DNA from: Torymus aiolomorphi
Lineage: Eukaryota > Arthropoda > Insecta > Hymenoptera > Torymidae
Reading direction: 5' to 3'
Assembly: GCA_036365515.1 (NCBI GenBank)
Contig: CM070873.1
Coordinates: forward strand, 82,595,948-82,659,947
DNA length: 64,000 nucleotides
Under the pieces are notes generated by a model. The model was not told where the DNA came from. It did no database searches and worked only from the letters and a program-made list of their open reading frames with translations. Made by a program: the position numbers and the translations under genes. How positions within the stretch are numbered: the stretch's first letter is position 1; each line of letters opens with the position of its first letter. Shown piece after piece: positions 47,830 through 58,560 of the stretch.

Positions 47830-48427
47830 GTTTTTTAATGTAGTTTTGATGTGGAGATTAATGGCCATACTACCAGGTAGGAAAAGATATACACAAAAAT
47901 TTTTGCCGACGTTTCGAGAGTTTATTTTTCCTCTCCTCTTCAAGGCTACAAAGAATTTTTTTATATAAAATTACAACACGTTTATCGTTGGTTATATGTC
48001 ACAATATTACAACAAAGTTTTTCACAAAGTTATCTAAAATTACTTACATAGAAACGTAAAAGTCAACAGTTTCGTAGACGGAACGATATTCCGCGAGTCA
48101 ATGGTTCAATAATTAATTCACAAGCCTTTTTATAGTCCAGTATTTGATATGTACGTGTATACGTAATATGTAAGTATAGACAAAGAGGGGATATATAAAG
48201 AGGCGTTAGCTAAGACACCAACATACCGGGAGAGGTACCAAGACAGCACGTATTAGTAGGCGGTCTCTCCAATCACGTTAAGACATACATTGATAATAAT
48301 GGCTTAATTGTGAAGGCGTGGCTACTCTTAGAACGTATGTACTCCTGGTATATCAAGCTAGTTACATTCAGAAATCATGCTATCATGTGTGATTAACAAT
48401 ATTATGTATCAGAAATCGTATTATTCT
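47830..48427 (-). repeat. Inverted upstream pLTR
   Basis: Inverted match of 51,964-52,535 along the full length, with scattered differences (for example an extra segment around accaagacagcacg near 48,238). It carries the hammerhead-like region at 47,906-47,946 on the minus strand. Confidence 0.85.
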
Positions 48428-49020
48428 TTAACGCATAAAATCAATATTATTTATTAAAGATGTGTAATCACTCGCTAATTTACTAATCTCAAATTGTTTA
48501 TTCACGTAATTCTTGTGTGTGTGTATAAAAAAGGCTTCTGAAAAAAGTCTTTTTCCTCTATTGCATTCTATATCTAAAATTATGTTAGAAAAATCAATAT
48601 TATTGTTATTGTCTATTTTATGTACGTATAAAGAAGAATTATTATCTTGCATGATATATTTCCGAGTGTGTTCTTTTATACGGTTATTTAAACGTCTACA
48701 TGTTTGTCCAACATGAGGCATCGCAATTTTCACAGTTAATTTTATAAACAACGTTTACATTATCACAGATTTTTGTTTTGTCCTTCCCTAATTTTATTAT
48801 TTTGTTTAGTTTGTTTTTTGTGCTATAAATTACATTGGTATTCTGTTTTTTAAAAAAATAATTAATGAAATTCTCTAATTCTTTGACGCAAGGTAGAACA
48901 ATAAAAGACCTTTTTTTATTGATTTTTCGTTTATTGTTATGTGTGTTAAATAATTTTCTAAGCCGTTTTTTAATATATACCTCTATTACATTTTGTGGAT
49001 AGTTGTTTTGTAATAATACC
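48428..49020 (-). pseudogene. Truncated copy: RT end plus GIY-YIG endonuclease
   Basis: Two overlapping minus-strand frames (48,696-49,022 and 48,428-48,751) correspond to the end of the RT ORF and the endonuclease of the main copy. The junction that is frameshifted in the main copy is intact here (KINKKRSFIVLPCVKELENF). The GIY motif region VVYKINC is present, but a 2-bp loss after NCENCDAS shifts the frame before YVG. The following segment keeps RLNNRIKEHTRKY with the conserved Glu-His pair. The left half of the element (N-terminus and RT core) is missing. Confidence 0.85.
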
Positions 49021-49670
49021 ATCAGCTTCTACTATCTAACTATAAACCACAACGTTTGGCCTAATAATACGTTGTCAACTTTAACATCTGGGTCCACTAC
49101 AACTACAACTACAACTTGGCCCAAGATGACATCTCCAGCATTATATAACTCCATGGATATAACAACAAACTGCAACATGGATGCAACGGCATGGTGTGGT
49201 TTGTGCACATAAGAATTATGCACATATTTATTGTGCACACTTTAGCATTGGTGTATATCTATATCTATGTGTATACTCCAATGCTAAAGTGTGCATAATA
49301 AATATGTGCATAATTCTTATGTGCACAAACCACACCATGCCGATGCAACACGTATATCGAATATTTCTAAGAAAAATATCTTAAAGTTCTATCTAAAAAA
49401 ACGCAAGGACGTTAACGTTAAGATAATTTTACATTCAATTTTTCAAGTTTTCAATTTTGATGTAAAACGACAATTCCAACAATTAAGTAAAATGTTTTAT
49501 AAAGAAATTAGCTATCGAGAACGAGTCAAGTTCCTAGTAAATTGCAAATTTTTTAACGTATATCCTAAACATTTAGATTTAATTACGCAAAATGTTAAGA
49601 AAAATCATATGTTTTCTAACAAGAGCAAAAACAAACAAAACAAATTAATTGAAAAACTTTAGATTCAATT
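49021..49670 (+). pseudogene. Penelope-like ORF, N-terminal part, split by a MITE
   Basis: If the 154-bp MITE and one 8-bp duplication are ignored, one frame is open from 49,021 with a Thr-rich stretch (six Thr codons from act-aca repeats) and a likely start in KMTSPALYNSMDITTN. It continues as RISNISKKNILKFYLKKR up to an in-frame TAG at about 49,660. The same frame continues beyond the stop (IQLLNVEISDIHIRLSQLYK), so the stop is a recent mutation. A shift of frame at about 49,750 leads into the RT segment. The N-terminal region of Penelope proteins is poorly conserved, so its role is unknown. Confidence 0.7.
49188..49341. mobile_element. 154-bp hAT-like MITE with perfect 8-bp duplication
   Basis: Ends ggcatggtgtggtttgtgca are perfect inverted copies and the arms are about 65 bp. 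GATGCAAC flanks it at 49,180-49,187 and 49,342-49,349. An 8-bp target duplication is the mark of hAT elements. It lies inside the N-terminal coding region of the Penelope-like element and, by its perfect duplication, is a young insertion. Confidence 0.93.
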
Positions 49671-49756
49671 GTTGAATGTTGAGATTAGTGATATTCATAT
49701 TCGTTTATCTCAACTGTACAAACAGATTAATGAAAAAATAATATTGTTGGAAAAAA

Positions 49757-51524
49757 CGTTGATAAAGATTTTGTTCACCTTTTTACAGATTATTATAAGA
49801 CAAAATTAAAAATTATTACGGTTTCAATTAAAACAACACTATTTAAAAAACTAAATAGTATTTACCTTAAGAAATATAATAAGGCAATTGACATTGATAG
49901 ATATAAGGAACATTCAAACGATCAAAACTGTGAAAATGTAAATACTTCACATGAAAACACACAGGTTAATGAATCTTGTAACAATACGTACGACAAATGG
50001 TGTGTTAATGTCGCGGACGTTGAACTTCCCCCTTATGTCATAGATATATTGAAACTTGGTGAAAAATTTAATTTTAACGCTCGCTTTGATAACTCTTTAT
50101 TCTTACATTATTTAAAGAATTTTGAAATGTATTTGAACAACAACATTGGCGAGGATACAACTAAAAATCTAAGAGGAAGGTTTTTGACTCATATAAAGAG
50201 ATTTTATAATAAAGAATTATCGCAAGATTCACATTTTGATAAGAAATTTAAAATAGACCTAAGAAAAACTTATGAGTTCATAAAACGTAATCCCCAACTA
50301 CTAATAACTAGAGCAGATAAAGGAAATACAACTGTCATTATTAAAAAATCCGATTATATAGAAAAAACCGAAAACCTGTTTCAAGATAGAAAATACTATA
50401 ATGAAATAACAAAAAACCCTCTATCTGGTTTGGAAAGGAGAACAAATGAATTAGTCAAATTGTTAAATAAAAGTGATTTCTCTGGTTTTGGGAAAATGTT
50501 TGAACCAATTCTACAAAAATGTAACGCCTCGAAAGCTTATGGATTAATAAAAATTCATAAAATTGGTTTCCCGATTAGACCAATAATCTCTGCAATAAAC
50601 TCACCTGTTTACAATATTTCAAAATTTTTTACACTATTTTTAACAAGAAATTTAAAAACGCCAAGTTCACATGTAGATAATAGTTCAAAATTAAAAGAAA
50701 AAATTGAACATCTCAAAATCCCACCAGATCTAGAAATTATTAGTTTGGATGTAGTAAGTCTTTTTACTAACATCCCTGAATATTTAGTTCTTAAAGCTAT
50801 AGAAAAAAGATGGACACAGATATTTAATAAAATTAATATGAGTTGTACAGAATTTATAAATGTCATAAAGTTTATTTTAAACAACAATTTTTTCCAAATT
50901 AATGGGAAATTCTATCATCAAATTTTTGGTTCAGCAATGGGAAATCCTATTAATCCTATTTTAGCTGACATTGTTATGGAGGATTTGGAGGTAGAGTCGA
51001 TTAAAAAACTTAATTTTAAACCATTGTTTTATTTTCGTTATGTTGATGACATTTTACTTTGTATACCGAAAAATATGATTAATACCACTATAAATATGTT
51101 TAATTCACACGATAAGAATTTACAATTCACAGCTGGACTACCGCATAATAATTGCATTAGTTTCTTAGATATAAAAATAATTGTAAATGAACAAGGATAC
51201 ATTATCACAGATTGGTACCAAAAGCAAACTTTCTCTGGACGTTATCTAAACTACCGTTCCCAACATCCACATTGCAACAAAATAGCCATCATTTACAGTT
51301 TAGTAGATAGAGTAGTAAAACTATCACATACTTCTTTCCATAATAAAAATATAACATATATTAAAGAACTATTATTACAAAACTACTATCCACAAAATGT
51401 AATAGAGGTATATATTAAAAAACGGCTTAGAAAATTATTTAACACACATAACAATACACGAAAAATCAATAAAAAGGTCTTTTATTGTTCTACCTTACGT
51501 CAAAGAATTAGAGAATTTCATTAA
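49757..51524 (+). pseudogene. Penelope-like reverse transcriptase core
   Basis: The frame is open from about 49,757 (DKDFVHLFTDYYKTKLKI) through 51,480. Counting from the codon at 50,049, motifs lie as follows: AYGLIKIHK near 164; motif A SLDVVSLFTNIP with catalytic Asp 234; motif B GSAMGNPINPILA from 294; motif C YVDD at 331-334; and FLDIKI near 372. The upstream LPPYVIDILKLGEKF is typical of the Penelope class. RT copies the element RNA at nicked DNA. At about 51,475 a 1-bp frameshift ends the frame with a spurious tail (KVFYCSTLRQRIREFH), which the inverted copy lacks. All three catalytic Asp are present. Confidence 0.92.
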
Positions 51525-51963
51525 TTATTTTTTTAAAAAACAGAATACCAATGTAATTTATAGCACAAAAAACAAACTCAAAAAAATAATAAAATTAGTG
51601 AAGGACAAAACAAAAATCTGTGATAATGTAAACGTTGTTTATAAAATTAACTGTGAAAATTGCGATGTCTCATATGTTGGACAAACATGTAGACGTTTAG
51701 ATAACCGTATAAAAGAAGACACTCGAAAATATATCATGCAAGATAATAATTTTTCTTTATACATACATAAAATAGACAATAACCATAATATTGATTTTTC
51801 TAACATAAAAATTTTAGATATAGAATGCAATAGAGGAAAAAGACTTTTTTCAGAAGCCTTTTTTATACACACACAAAAGAATTACATGAATAAACAATTT
51901 GAGATTAGTAAATTAGCGAGTGATTACACATCTTTAATAAATAATGTTGATTTTATGCGTTAA
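51525..51963 (+). pseudogene. GIY-YIG endonuclease domain of the Penelope-like element
   Basis: The part with the best-kept domain is 51,598-51,963 (121 codons), but the same frame is already open from about 51,480 (SFIVLPYVKELENF). VVYKINC provides the GIY-like strand, SYVGQTCRRL the YIG-like strand, then RIKEDTRKY. The usual Glu-His after Arg is Glu-Asp here, while the inverted copy has EH, so a likely catalytic or structural residue changed. The C-terminus has the SEAFFIHTQ segment. The nuclease would nick target DNA for RT priming. Confidence 0.88.
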
Positions 51964-52535
51964 AGAATAATACGATTTCTGATACATAATATTGTTAATC
52001 ACATATGATAGCATGATTTCTGAATGTAACTAGCTTGATATACCAGGAGTACATACGTTCTAAGAGTAGCCACGCCTTCACAATTAAGCCATTATTATCA
52101 ATGTACGACTTAACGTGATTGGAGAGACCGCCTACTAATACGTGTATGTTAGTGTCTTAGCTAACGCCTCTTTACATATCCCCTCTTTGTCTATACTTAC
52201 ATATTACGTATACACATACATATCAAATACTGGACTATAAAAAGGCTTGTGAATTAATTATTGAATCATTGACTCGCGGAATATCGTTCCGTCTACGAAA
52301 CTGTTGACTTTTACGTTTCTATGTAAGTAATTTTAGATAACTTTATGAAAAACTTTGTTGTAATATTGTGACATATAACCAACGATAAACGTGTTGTAAT
52401 TTTATATAAAAAAATTCTTTGTAGCCTTGAAGAGGAGAGGAAAAATAAACTCTCGAAACGTCGGAAAAAATTTTTGTCTATATCTTTTCCTACCTGGTAG
52501 TATGGACATTAATCTCCACATCAAAAATACTTTAA
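51964..52535 (+). repeat. Downstream pLTR
   Basis: Non-coding 3' region of the Penelope-like element, inverted match to 47,830-48,427, ending at ctacctggtagtatggacat / taatctccacatc. It contains the hammerhead-like motif at 52,424-52,464. Confidence 0.85.
52424..52464 (+). ncRNA. Hammerhead-ribozyme-like motif in pLTR
   Basis: gccttgaag, then agg, a stem gagag-gaaaaataaa-ctctc, then cgaaacgtcgg. The 3' half (stem II closing, GAAA, then GUC) fits the hammerhead core found in Penelope pLTRs. The 5' core reads cttgaag instead of ctgatga, so activity is doubtful. The same layout is inverted at 47,906-47,946. Confidence 0.5.
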
Positions 52536-52806
52536 TAAAAGTTTTTTTATAGTAATAGTAAAATTATTTCTATAATATTTACGTATCTATATTATAATAA
52601 TAATTTTATAATAATTAATTTATTAGTTTAATAAAATAAAATGATTACGCGAGTTTTGCAGTTGATATTCACCACCTGATTTTTTCGCCTAAAAAAATAC
52701 ACCTGATTTCCATCATGTATCGAATTGGTTTAAAAGTACCTGAGAAATCTGGTGTTTTATTTAGGTGAAAATATATATGTTTCTTTTTTTTCAACAAAGT
52801 AGTCAT

Positions 52807-53555
52807 TAAAGGTTGTATTAGCTATACAATCGGCATCAAAAGTTAGTTTTTGTTTAAAGTAGCAATAATTAGTTATATGAGCTTGTTTTTCTATTTTTTA
52901 TTATAAAACTATGTTGAAGGGTGTAAGACCAATAGTTTAAGCTTCTAAAATAAAAAATCGCATAAAAATTTTTAAAGTATTTTGATTTTCAAAAATGTTA
53001 TGTTCTAAGATATTTTATACTTGTATTTCCAACAATACCGAATTTTTAAATTTTATTTGATTCTTGATTTTTTGATCTTATGTTGTTCAGTAAAGAGTTG
53101 TTAATAGACCCACTAACTCAAAAATAAAAAATAAGCCCTATATTTTCATTAAACTTTAGTTTTATGAATAAAGAACTCATTTTTTAAGTTGACTGTACAC
53201 TTTAAAATGTTTAATTATTTATAATATAAAGTTGGTTTTTAATTTTTGGGTTACTCGGTCTGTCAATAACTCTTTGCTGAACAACATAAGACCAAAAAAT
53301 CAAGAATCAAATAAAATTGAAAGATTTGGTATTGTTGTAAATACTATTACAAAAAATCTTAGAACATAAAATTTTTGAAAATCGAAATACTTTAAAAATT
53401 ATTATCCGATTTATTTTAGGGGCTTATATTGCTCATTTGATTTATTTCCATAAATTTATCTCATAAAAAAGTAGCAAATAAGGTTTTATATTTAATTGTT
53501 AATAATTTTTAGTAATACTGACATTCTACGCAGATAGCATAGCCCATACAACCTT
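52807..53555. mobile_element. Foldback element, about 320-bp arms
   Basis: The left aaaggttgtattagctatac pairs with the right gcatagcccatacaacctt. Inner pairs include tttgattcttgattttttga and atgttgttcagtaaagagtt against their inverses (about 53,260-53,340). The ends resemble the inner border of the foldback at 11,287-11,789. No coding sequence. Confidence 0.8.
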
Positions 53556-54229
53556 AAGTGCTTAGCGGCGGAGCCGGCGAGCTATATGGCCAGCGCCTTT
53601 TTGTGTCTATGGCAACGGTGTTATCCATGTTTATGTTTATAACCTTTCTTTCATGAATCGATCATAATGAAATTAAAACTTCGCACCTCTGAGACTGAGC
53701 AGAAGGAATGTGGAAAATTCCGCATTGATCCATTCATAAACGTCGGAGTATACAATAATTGAAACCGTTCGCTTGGGGGATAGAGGGACTTCACACCAAT
53801 AAATTAATTAATATAGTAATTAATTGAAAATATACCAGTTGGATAACCTTAAAATCGATAAAAATATAAAATGGCAAGAAAAGTATCCTGAAAGTTCGTA
53901 ATTCAATACGCGGCGTAATATTAATAAGTATAGTCAAGTATATCGACGTAGTATGTTTTAAGACAGTCTCAACGGAGTGTGCACTAATCTACTTACACAT
54001 AATTAGGTACACCATCTTACAAGTTTCCATCAAACTTTTCCCGTACTTCATGTTGATATTCTCGTTAACTCATGTTCTACTTTTCGTTATACTTAGGCTA
54101 GAGCACACAGTGATTTTCATTAAGGCAATGAAAACGAAACAGTCTTTAAAGATCTCTGGTTTAAAAGCTGTAAAAATCTTGATATAGTGCAAACATATCC
54201 TCTCTAACAAGACAAGCAGTGCCGGCTCG
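53556..54229. other. Unassigned AT-rich DNA
   Basis: No gene or clear repeat. Confidence 0.35.
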
Positions 54230-55050
54230 TGTCTCCACATAGTAGAGGGAATTCCAGCCCACGTAAGAGCTCCACTGGCCTATCGCCGCGCTTACCCATT
54301 ACATCAGTCAACCTCTCCACGACCTTCTACGATTTTTAGTTGATCAACGAGAGAGCGGAAAGAGCAAATAGCCTATAGCCCACAGGCGAAAGAAGCTCGG
54401 GCTGGCCCCAGATTCAGTCCCCAGTCCACATGAGGGTGTCGCTTGTCGTTCTGCCCCTCGTGGTGCCGCAAAAACCTTCCCCCTCGAGCAGGCGCGCTCG
54501 AGCTACAATGTTTGCCGGATGTTTGAATCGGGAGAAGAAATTGGAAAAGTTTCCTCGTTCTCAGCCCCAGCGCTACTGGCGAAGCGCGAGAAAAATAGAA
54601 AGATTATGGCTGAAAGAGATAAACGAAGGTATGGGCTTAAGAGGCGGGAGCGAGCGTCGGGACAAGAAGGGGCCGGCAGCCTTTTTCTCTTTTTCCACGA
54701 AGAGCTAGCACGAGCGCGCAAGAGGGAGTGAAAAATGGAACGCGCGCCATGCAGGCAAAAGAGGAAATGAGAGCGAGCCCTGGTGATTGGCGCTACCTGG
54801 AAGACGCGCGAGCGCTTCTTCCCTCGAAGCGGAACAATAAGTATACTGCGGAGCCTGGAATGCGAGCTTTTTCTCGGGCGGAATCGACGAAACCGTACTG
54901 CATTAATGATACTTTTGTCGGGAAATAGAAGTGTGGTGGGTCGCAACTCTAGTACTCGGCAATAGCGTGAACAATTTTTCCCGGCAATCCCGAACTTTCC
55001 TTTGCGAGAGTTCCGTTGTAATCGGGAAAAGGGAAAAAATCAACACGGCT
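54230..55050. other. CpG-rich block with overlapping ORFs
   Basis: ORFs up to 147 codons on both strands overlap here (Arg-, Ser- and Lys-rich). None has a known domain, and mirror ORFs on opposite strands speak for composition. Possible promoter or regulatory DNA. Confidence 0.35.
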
Positions 55051-55639
55051 GTGATGAAAAAAGTTTCTTTCGCTGTGACTATTGGGTCGAATTGGGCGCA
55101 TCAATTAAAGATTCTTTATACAGTTAACGTCATGGATGTCATTGTATTAGCTGGATTGACAAGTAATTTAAATGGCTGACGAGATATAATTTGGATTGAT
55201 TACAGAGGCGTCGAAAAATAAAAAAGGGGAGACAGAATCTTATCACTCTAAAAGTTTTGAGATAGTATAGTGATCTGCTACAAAATCCATTTTGAATTAT
55301 CTGAATACGATTTATCTTCTTCGAGAAATATTGAATTAAAAATTAATTTAAATTATATGAATACAATTTTTCATTCTTTGAGATGTATATTTCTCAAAGA
55401 AGAAAAATCAGATTCAGATGATTTAAAGCAACTGACTAGTACTCTATAATACTACTGATCAAATAATTAAACAAAATTTGTCGACCATGCTATGAAGATA
55501 TCTCAAAATTTTTAGAGTAAGGGATATCTCAAAATCCTGACGCCCAATTCATCACACAAACAGCACTTACTTTGCAGGCCTATGTTATAGCACATGTTCA
55601 ACATTTTGATCGACAACCTGAATTATAGCTGTAAGGTGA
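55051..55639. other. AT-rich DNA with a dispersed repeat
   Basis: The end of this stretch (55,494-55,590) matches 35,440-35,610 as described there. At 55,360-55,410 tcattctttgaga and its inverse give a small hairpin. Confidence 0.45.
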
Positions 55640-56540
55640 GGGAAGCATATATCACGCAAACACACGCGCAGTTCATTTTCCTGCGTGAATCTCAAAAAAG
55701 AAAAAAACGAGTGGAACGCTCTTTCCGCAACGTCGTACATTGGCGTTTTCATTTTCCAATTCGGGCATCGAAAGGGGCCGCGGCTCTCACAATCTCTTGG
55801 AGCACTTTATTATCCGCCGGGCGCGTAAATATTCCAGAGCCATTAATCATTAAGAGCGGCGTGTCTTGCGGCTCATGTCATATGTATCGCCACCTTCGGC
55901 GGCTTCTCCTATCGCGCGCAGGCGCAGGGCTCCATGAAAATTTCATTCGGCCACGCATACCGTATAAACGCATCCTGCTGGCGGAAATGCTTCGCCTGGA
56001 AGACAGAAGAAGCGCTCTGCCAAGATTTATTCAGGCCGCCGTGCACGATACGCCTGGCGCGACGTTTCTTAAATCGCTGATAAATGCGCGGACACGCAAC
56101 GGCGAATGCTTGCGTGCACGCGCCAGTGTGAAAAGAGCGAGGGGCGCCGCGCCGCGTGATCTCAGAATTTACGACGACATCGATCACTATGGCGCGTTAC
56201 TCCTCTCACCGATGTAATCTCGGTCGCATTATGCCGCCCACTCCACCCTCTCCATCTCCTTATCAATGAACCAGGCTGAACTTTTCCGAATCGACTCGTA
56301 TCACTCAGGAGCATCGATCCACGCGGTCGCGAGAGGTAGGCAAGAACTTGCACTGGGTCGGCCGGTTGTACAGAGCGGAAACTCCTTGCTGATGTATGTA
56401 CACGACCAATCGTATTTCGTGTGTATACGACTGATGATAAGAACCTCGCGCGTGCGAGCTATTCTTGGCTTATTCCCCCGGTCCTTTTGCCAGACTGACT
56501 TCGAGGCTGCCATTTGTTACGTGTGTTATGTATGAACGAA
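55640..56540. other. CpG-rich block with 207-codon ORF
   Basis: The plus-strand ORF 55,594-56,217 is the longest outside mobile elements, but it is Arg/Ala-rich with mirror ORFs and no domain. Motifs such as gagccattaatcattaag (TAAT cores) and gccaccttcggcggc are present. I favour regulatory DNA over a gene. Confidence 0.3.
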
Positions 56541-57959
56541 TGAATATGTAATTCTCTCGAAAATTAATGCTGGACAGACCCTTTATAAACAATCTCACTT
56601 TGAATAGAAAAATTTTTATTTTTCAAAAGTCCGTGAAATTCTGTATTCATTCCAGTAACTCCTCAGTATCTCATCAAAGACTAGAGTTATATGACTTCTC
56701 GCTATATATTTTTTTACAAAAATATATTTTTATAATAATTTAACGTACATTCATTTTTCAAGAGAGCTATGTTAACTCAATCGTCTGAAGCCTCGGCAAT
56801 CGACTTTTCACTGGCTTATCTCCACTATAGCTTTGGTGGTTCGGAACCCACCCACCAGGAGGTTCGGTAGTGTCATGCTGCAGGGCAAGGCTAAGGACGT
56901 TCCCTCTCCTCCCGTGGGAGCTTCCCGCTCACCGCACACTTCCTGGTGCAGCCTACGAACTCGGCGTTTTGTTTACGTTTTCATCTACTTCTTTCCGTAA
57001 GCGACAAAGATCCCTCTGCATTTTTATTGTTTAATTATTTTTCTATTAAAATGAAGGTCTTTTAACTTTATTTCTTAACTTTTTATAAGAGATTTTTATG
57101 TTGAAAGGTCGCTAACCTCATCTCCCATGAGAGCGTATATTAAAAACTCGATTTCTAAGAATTATTTTGTCGAAAAAATGCGCTATAAAAAAGACTGAAA
57201 AAATTCATGTAATCTTTTTTCAAATTAAGGAACAACATATAAAAGTTCTAAATTATTGGCTGCATTATGATGTAACGACGGAACCTCCTTAACTGTAGGT
57301 GTTGTAAGAGTTACAGTTTCATCCAAAGTGCTCATACGTGCAGTAATGCAGAGCTATGTAAAACTTACAAAAAGAATTTCAGATAGCTGTAAAATATAAA
57401 AAAAGAAATCATTTTTAGTTGTTTTTGCCAAAGTTTTATAATACAAATTTATTAATTATACGTGGATAAAAGAATTTTTCACAAGAAAGTTAGAGGGATT
57501 TTGCTGAATGGAAAAATGCAGAACGAGAATACTCCTTTCAAAAAACGTACAATAACCATTTACGTGGTAAGCACCTTAACTATGAGGAAGAGATATTCGC
57601 TCAACGTGACGCTGTCTCGTAAAAACTTCTTTACTTTTCTTTCGTTAAATGAATTTAAGAATTCAGAGTTGTTTGCTAATTAAATTTCTATCCATCCTTA
57701 AATAGTAACAAAGAGAACTGATGAATTTATTGCAGCGGGCACAGGAAAATAAGTTTTTCGATAACTTGTAAGACTCTTTAAATTATTATTAATATAAGAA
57801 TGCAAAGCGTATTTTTGAAATGTCGTGCATGATGTCGATAAATCACGATATAATCAATATATCAAGACATTTACTTCTGAATACTATTTTCTGTATAAAT
57901 TAATATGACACAATGTGCGCGTCGCGTTGAAATTAAAAAGGGACAGAAAGGTAAATTAA
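56541..57959. other. Unassigned DNA
   Basis: Bases 56,825-56,960 are GC-richer (ggttcggaacccacccacca, then gcagggcaaggctaaggac) without a recognised feature. The remainder is AT-rich. Confidence 0.35.
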
Positions 57960-58560
57960 TTAAATTTTGACTTTCATTCAAGGAACCCTTTTCGAGTACG
58001 ACAGTATCGACTTTAATGAAGTGTTATCAGTCGCAGTGAGAAATAGAGAAAGGGAAAGAGTGGATAAGAGAGTGGATGAGAGAGAGAGAGGAACAGAGAG
58101 GGAGAGAAAGAGAGAGAAAGAGAGAGAGAGAGGGAGGGAGGGAGCAGCAAGCAACAAACCGCGCGAATTATCCGCTCGAGGAAAATACCTCAGCCGTAAT
58201 TGTTCTGTGTCGGCCAAAGCATCTGGTGCACGAGTCGCGCGCTTCCGCGTCGTATCTCGGAAACAGACGTCGGAGGAGAAAAAAAAGGCAACGAACGTGA
58301 CAGTGGAAAAGCCGAAGAAAAATTAATTAAAGAGCTCGCCTGTACCCTGTATCCTTGTATATATGTGTGTGCGTGTATATATATATACACACACGCACAC
58401 GCACACGCACGCACACACATACGCATACACACACACGCACAGACACATACACACACACCCACACACGTACAGAATATACGAAACGCATGCGCGGTACACT
58501 CATCAACTTGCCGAGGCGTATTCGATCTGCCACCTTTGAAATTCAGTTGGTAGCCTAGCT
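57960..58560. other. GA-rich and CpG-rich block
   Basis: Bases 58,035-58,145 are an imperfect GAGA tract, followed by CpG-rich sequence. The ORFs are low-complexity artefacts. Confidence 0.45.
58355..58465. repeat. Palindromic GT/TA/CA microsatellite
   Basis: tgtgtgtgcgtgtatatata is followed directly by tatacacacacgcacacg and a longer CA/CG run. The sequence is self-complementary across the TA core and could form a cruciform. Confidence 0.88.

Larger units (their letters stand above)
47830..52535 (+). mobile_element. Penelope-like retroelement with inverted partial copy
   Basis: The plus-strand body codes for RT and a GIY-YIG endonuclease (49,021-51,963) and ends in a pLTR (51,964-52,535). 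To its left an inverted, 5'-truncated copy of the same 3' end (47,830-49,020) faces it head to head. The ends ctacctggtagtatggacat and its complement mark both outer borders. Penelope-like elements use a GIY-YIG nuclease and often carry an inverted pLTR upstream, which fits. Both copies are broken. Confidence 0.88.
47632..52800. mobile_element. Foldback element split by the Penelope-like insertion
   Basis: The left block (47,632-47,765: gaaacacccgatttctcagg, ccaattcgacacatgacg, atcaggtg) is inverted at 52,662-52,798 (cacctgattt, catgtatcgaattgg, cctgagaaatctggtgtttt). Roughly 135-bp arms at about 80% identity by eye frame the retroelement, so the foldback was present first. Confidence 0.7.

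Noticed and set aside
47830..52535. LTR retrotransposon or retrovirus
   Set aside because: The RT motifs, the GIY-YIG endonuclease and inverted terminal regions fit Penelope; there is no integrase, protease or gag.
55594..56217. 207-codon plus-strand ORF as a gene
   Set aside because: Arg/Ala-rich composition, mirrored by ORFs on the other strand, no domain and no splice or start context.
58190..58558. His/Thr- and Val/Cys-rich ORFs
   Set aside because: Artefacts of the CA/GT microsatellite.
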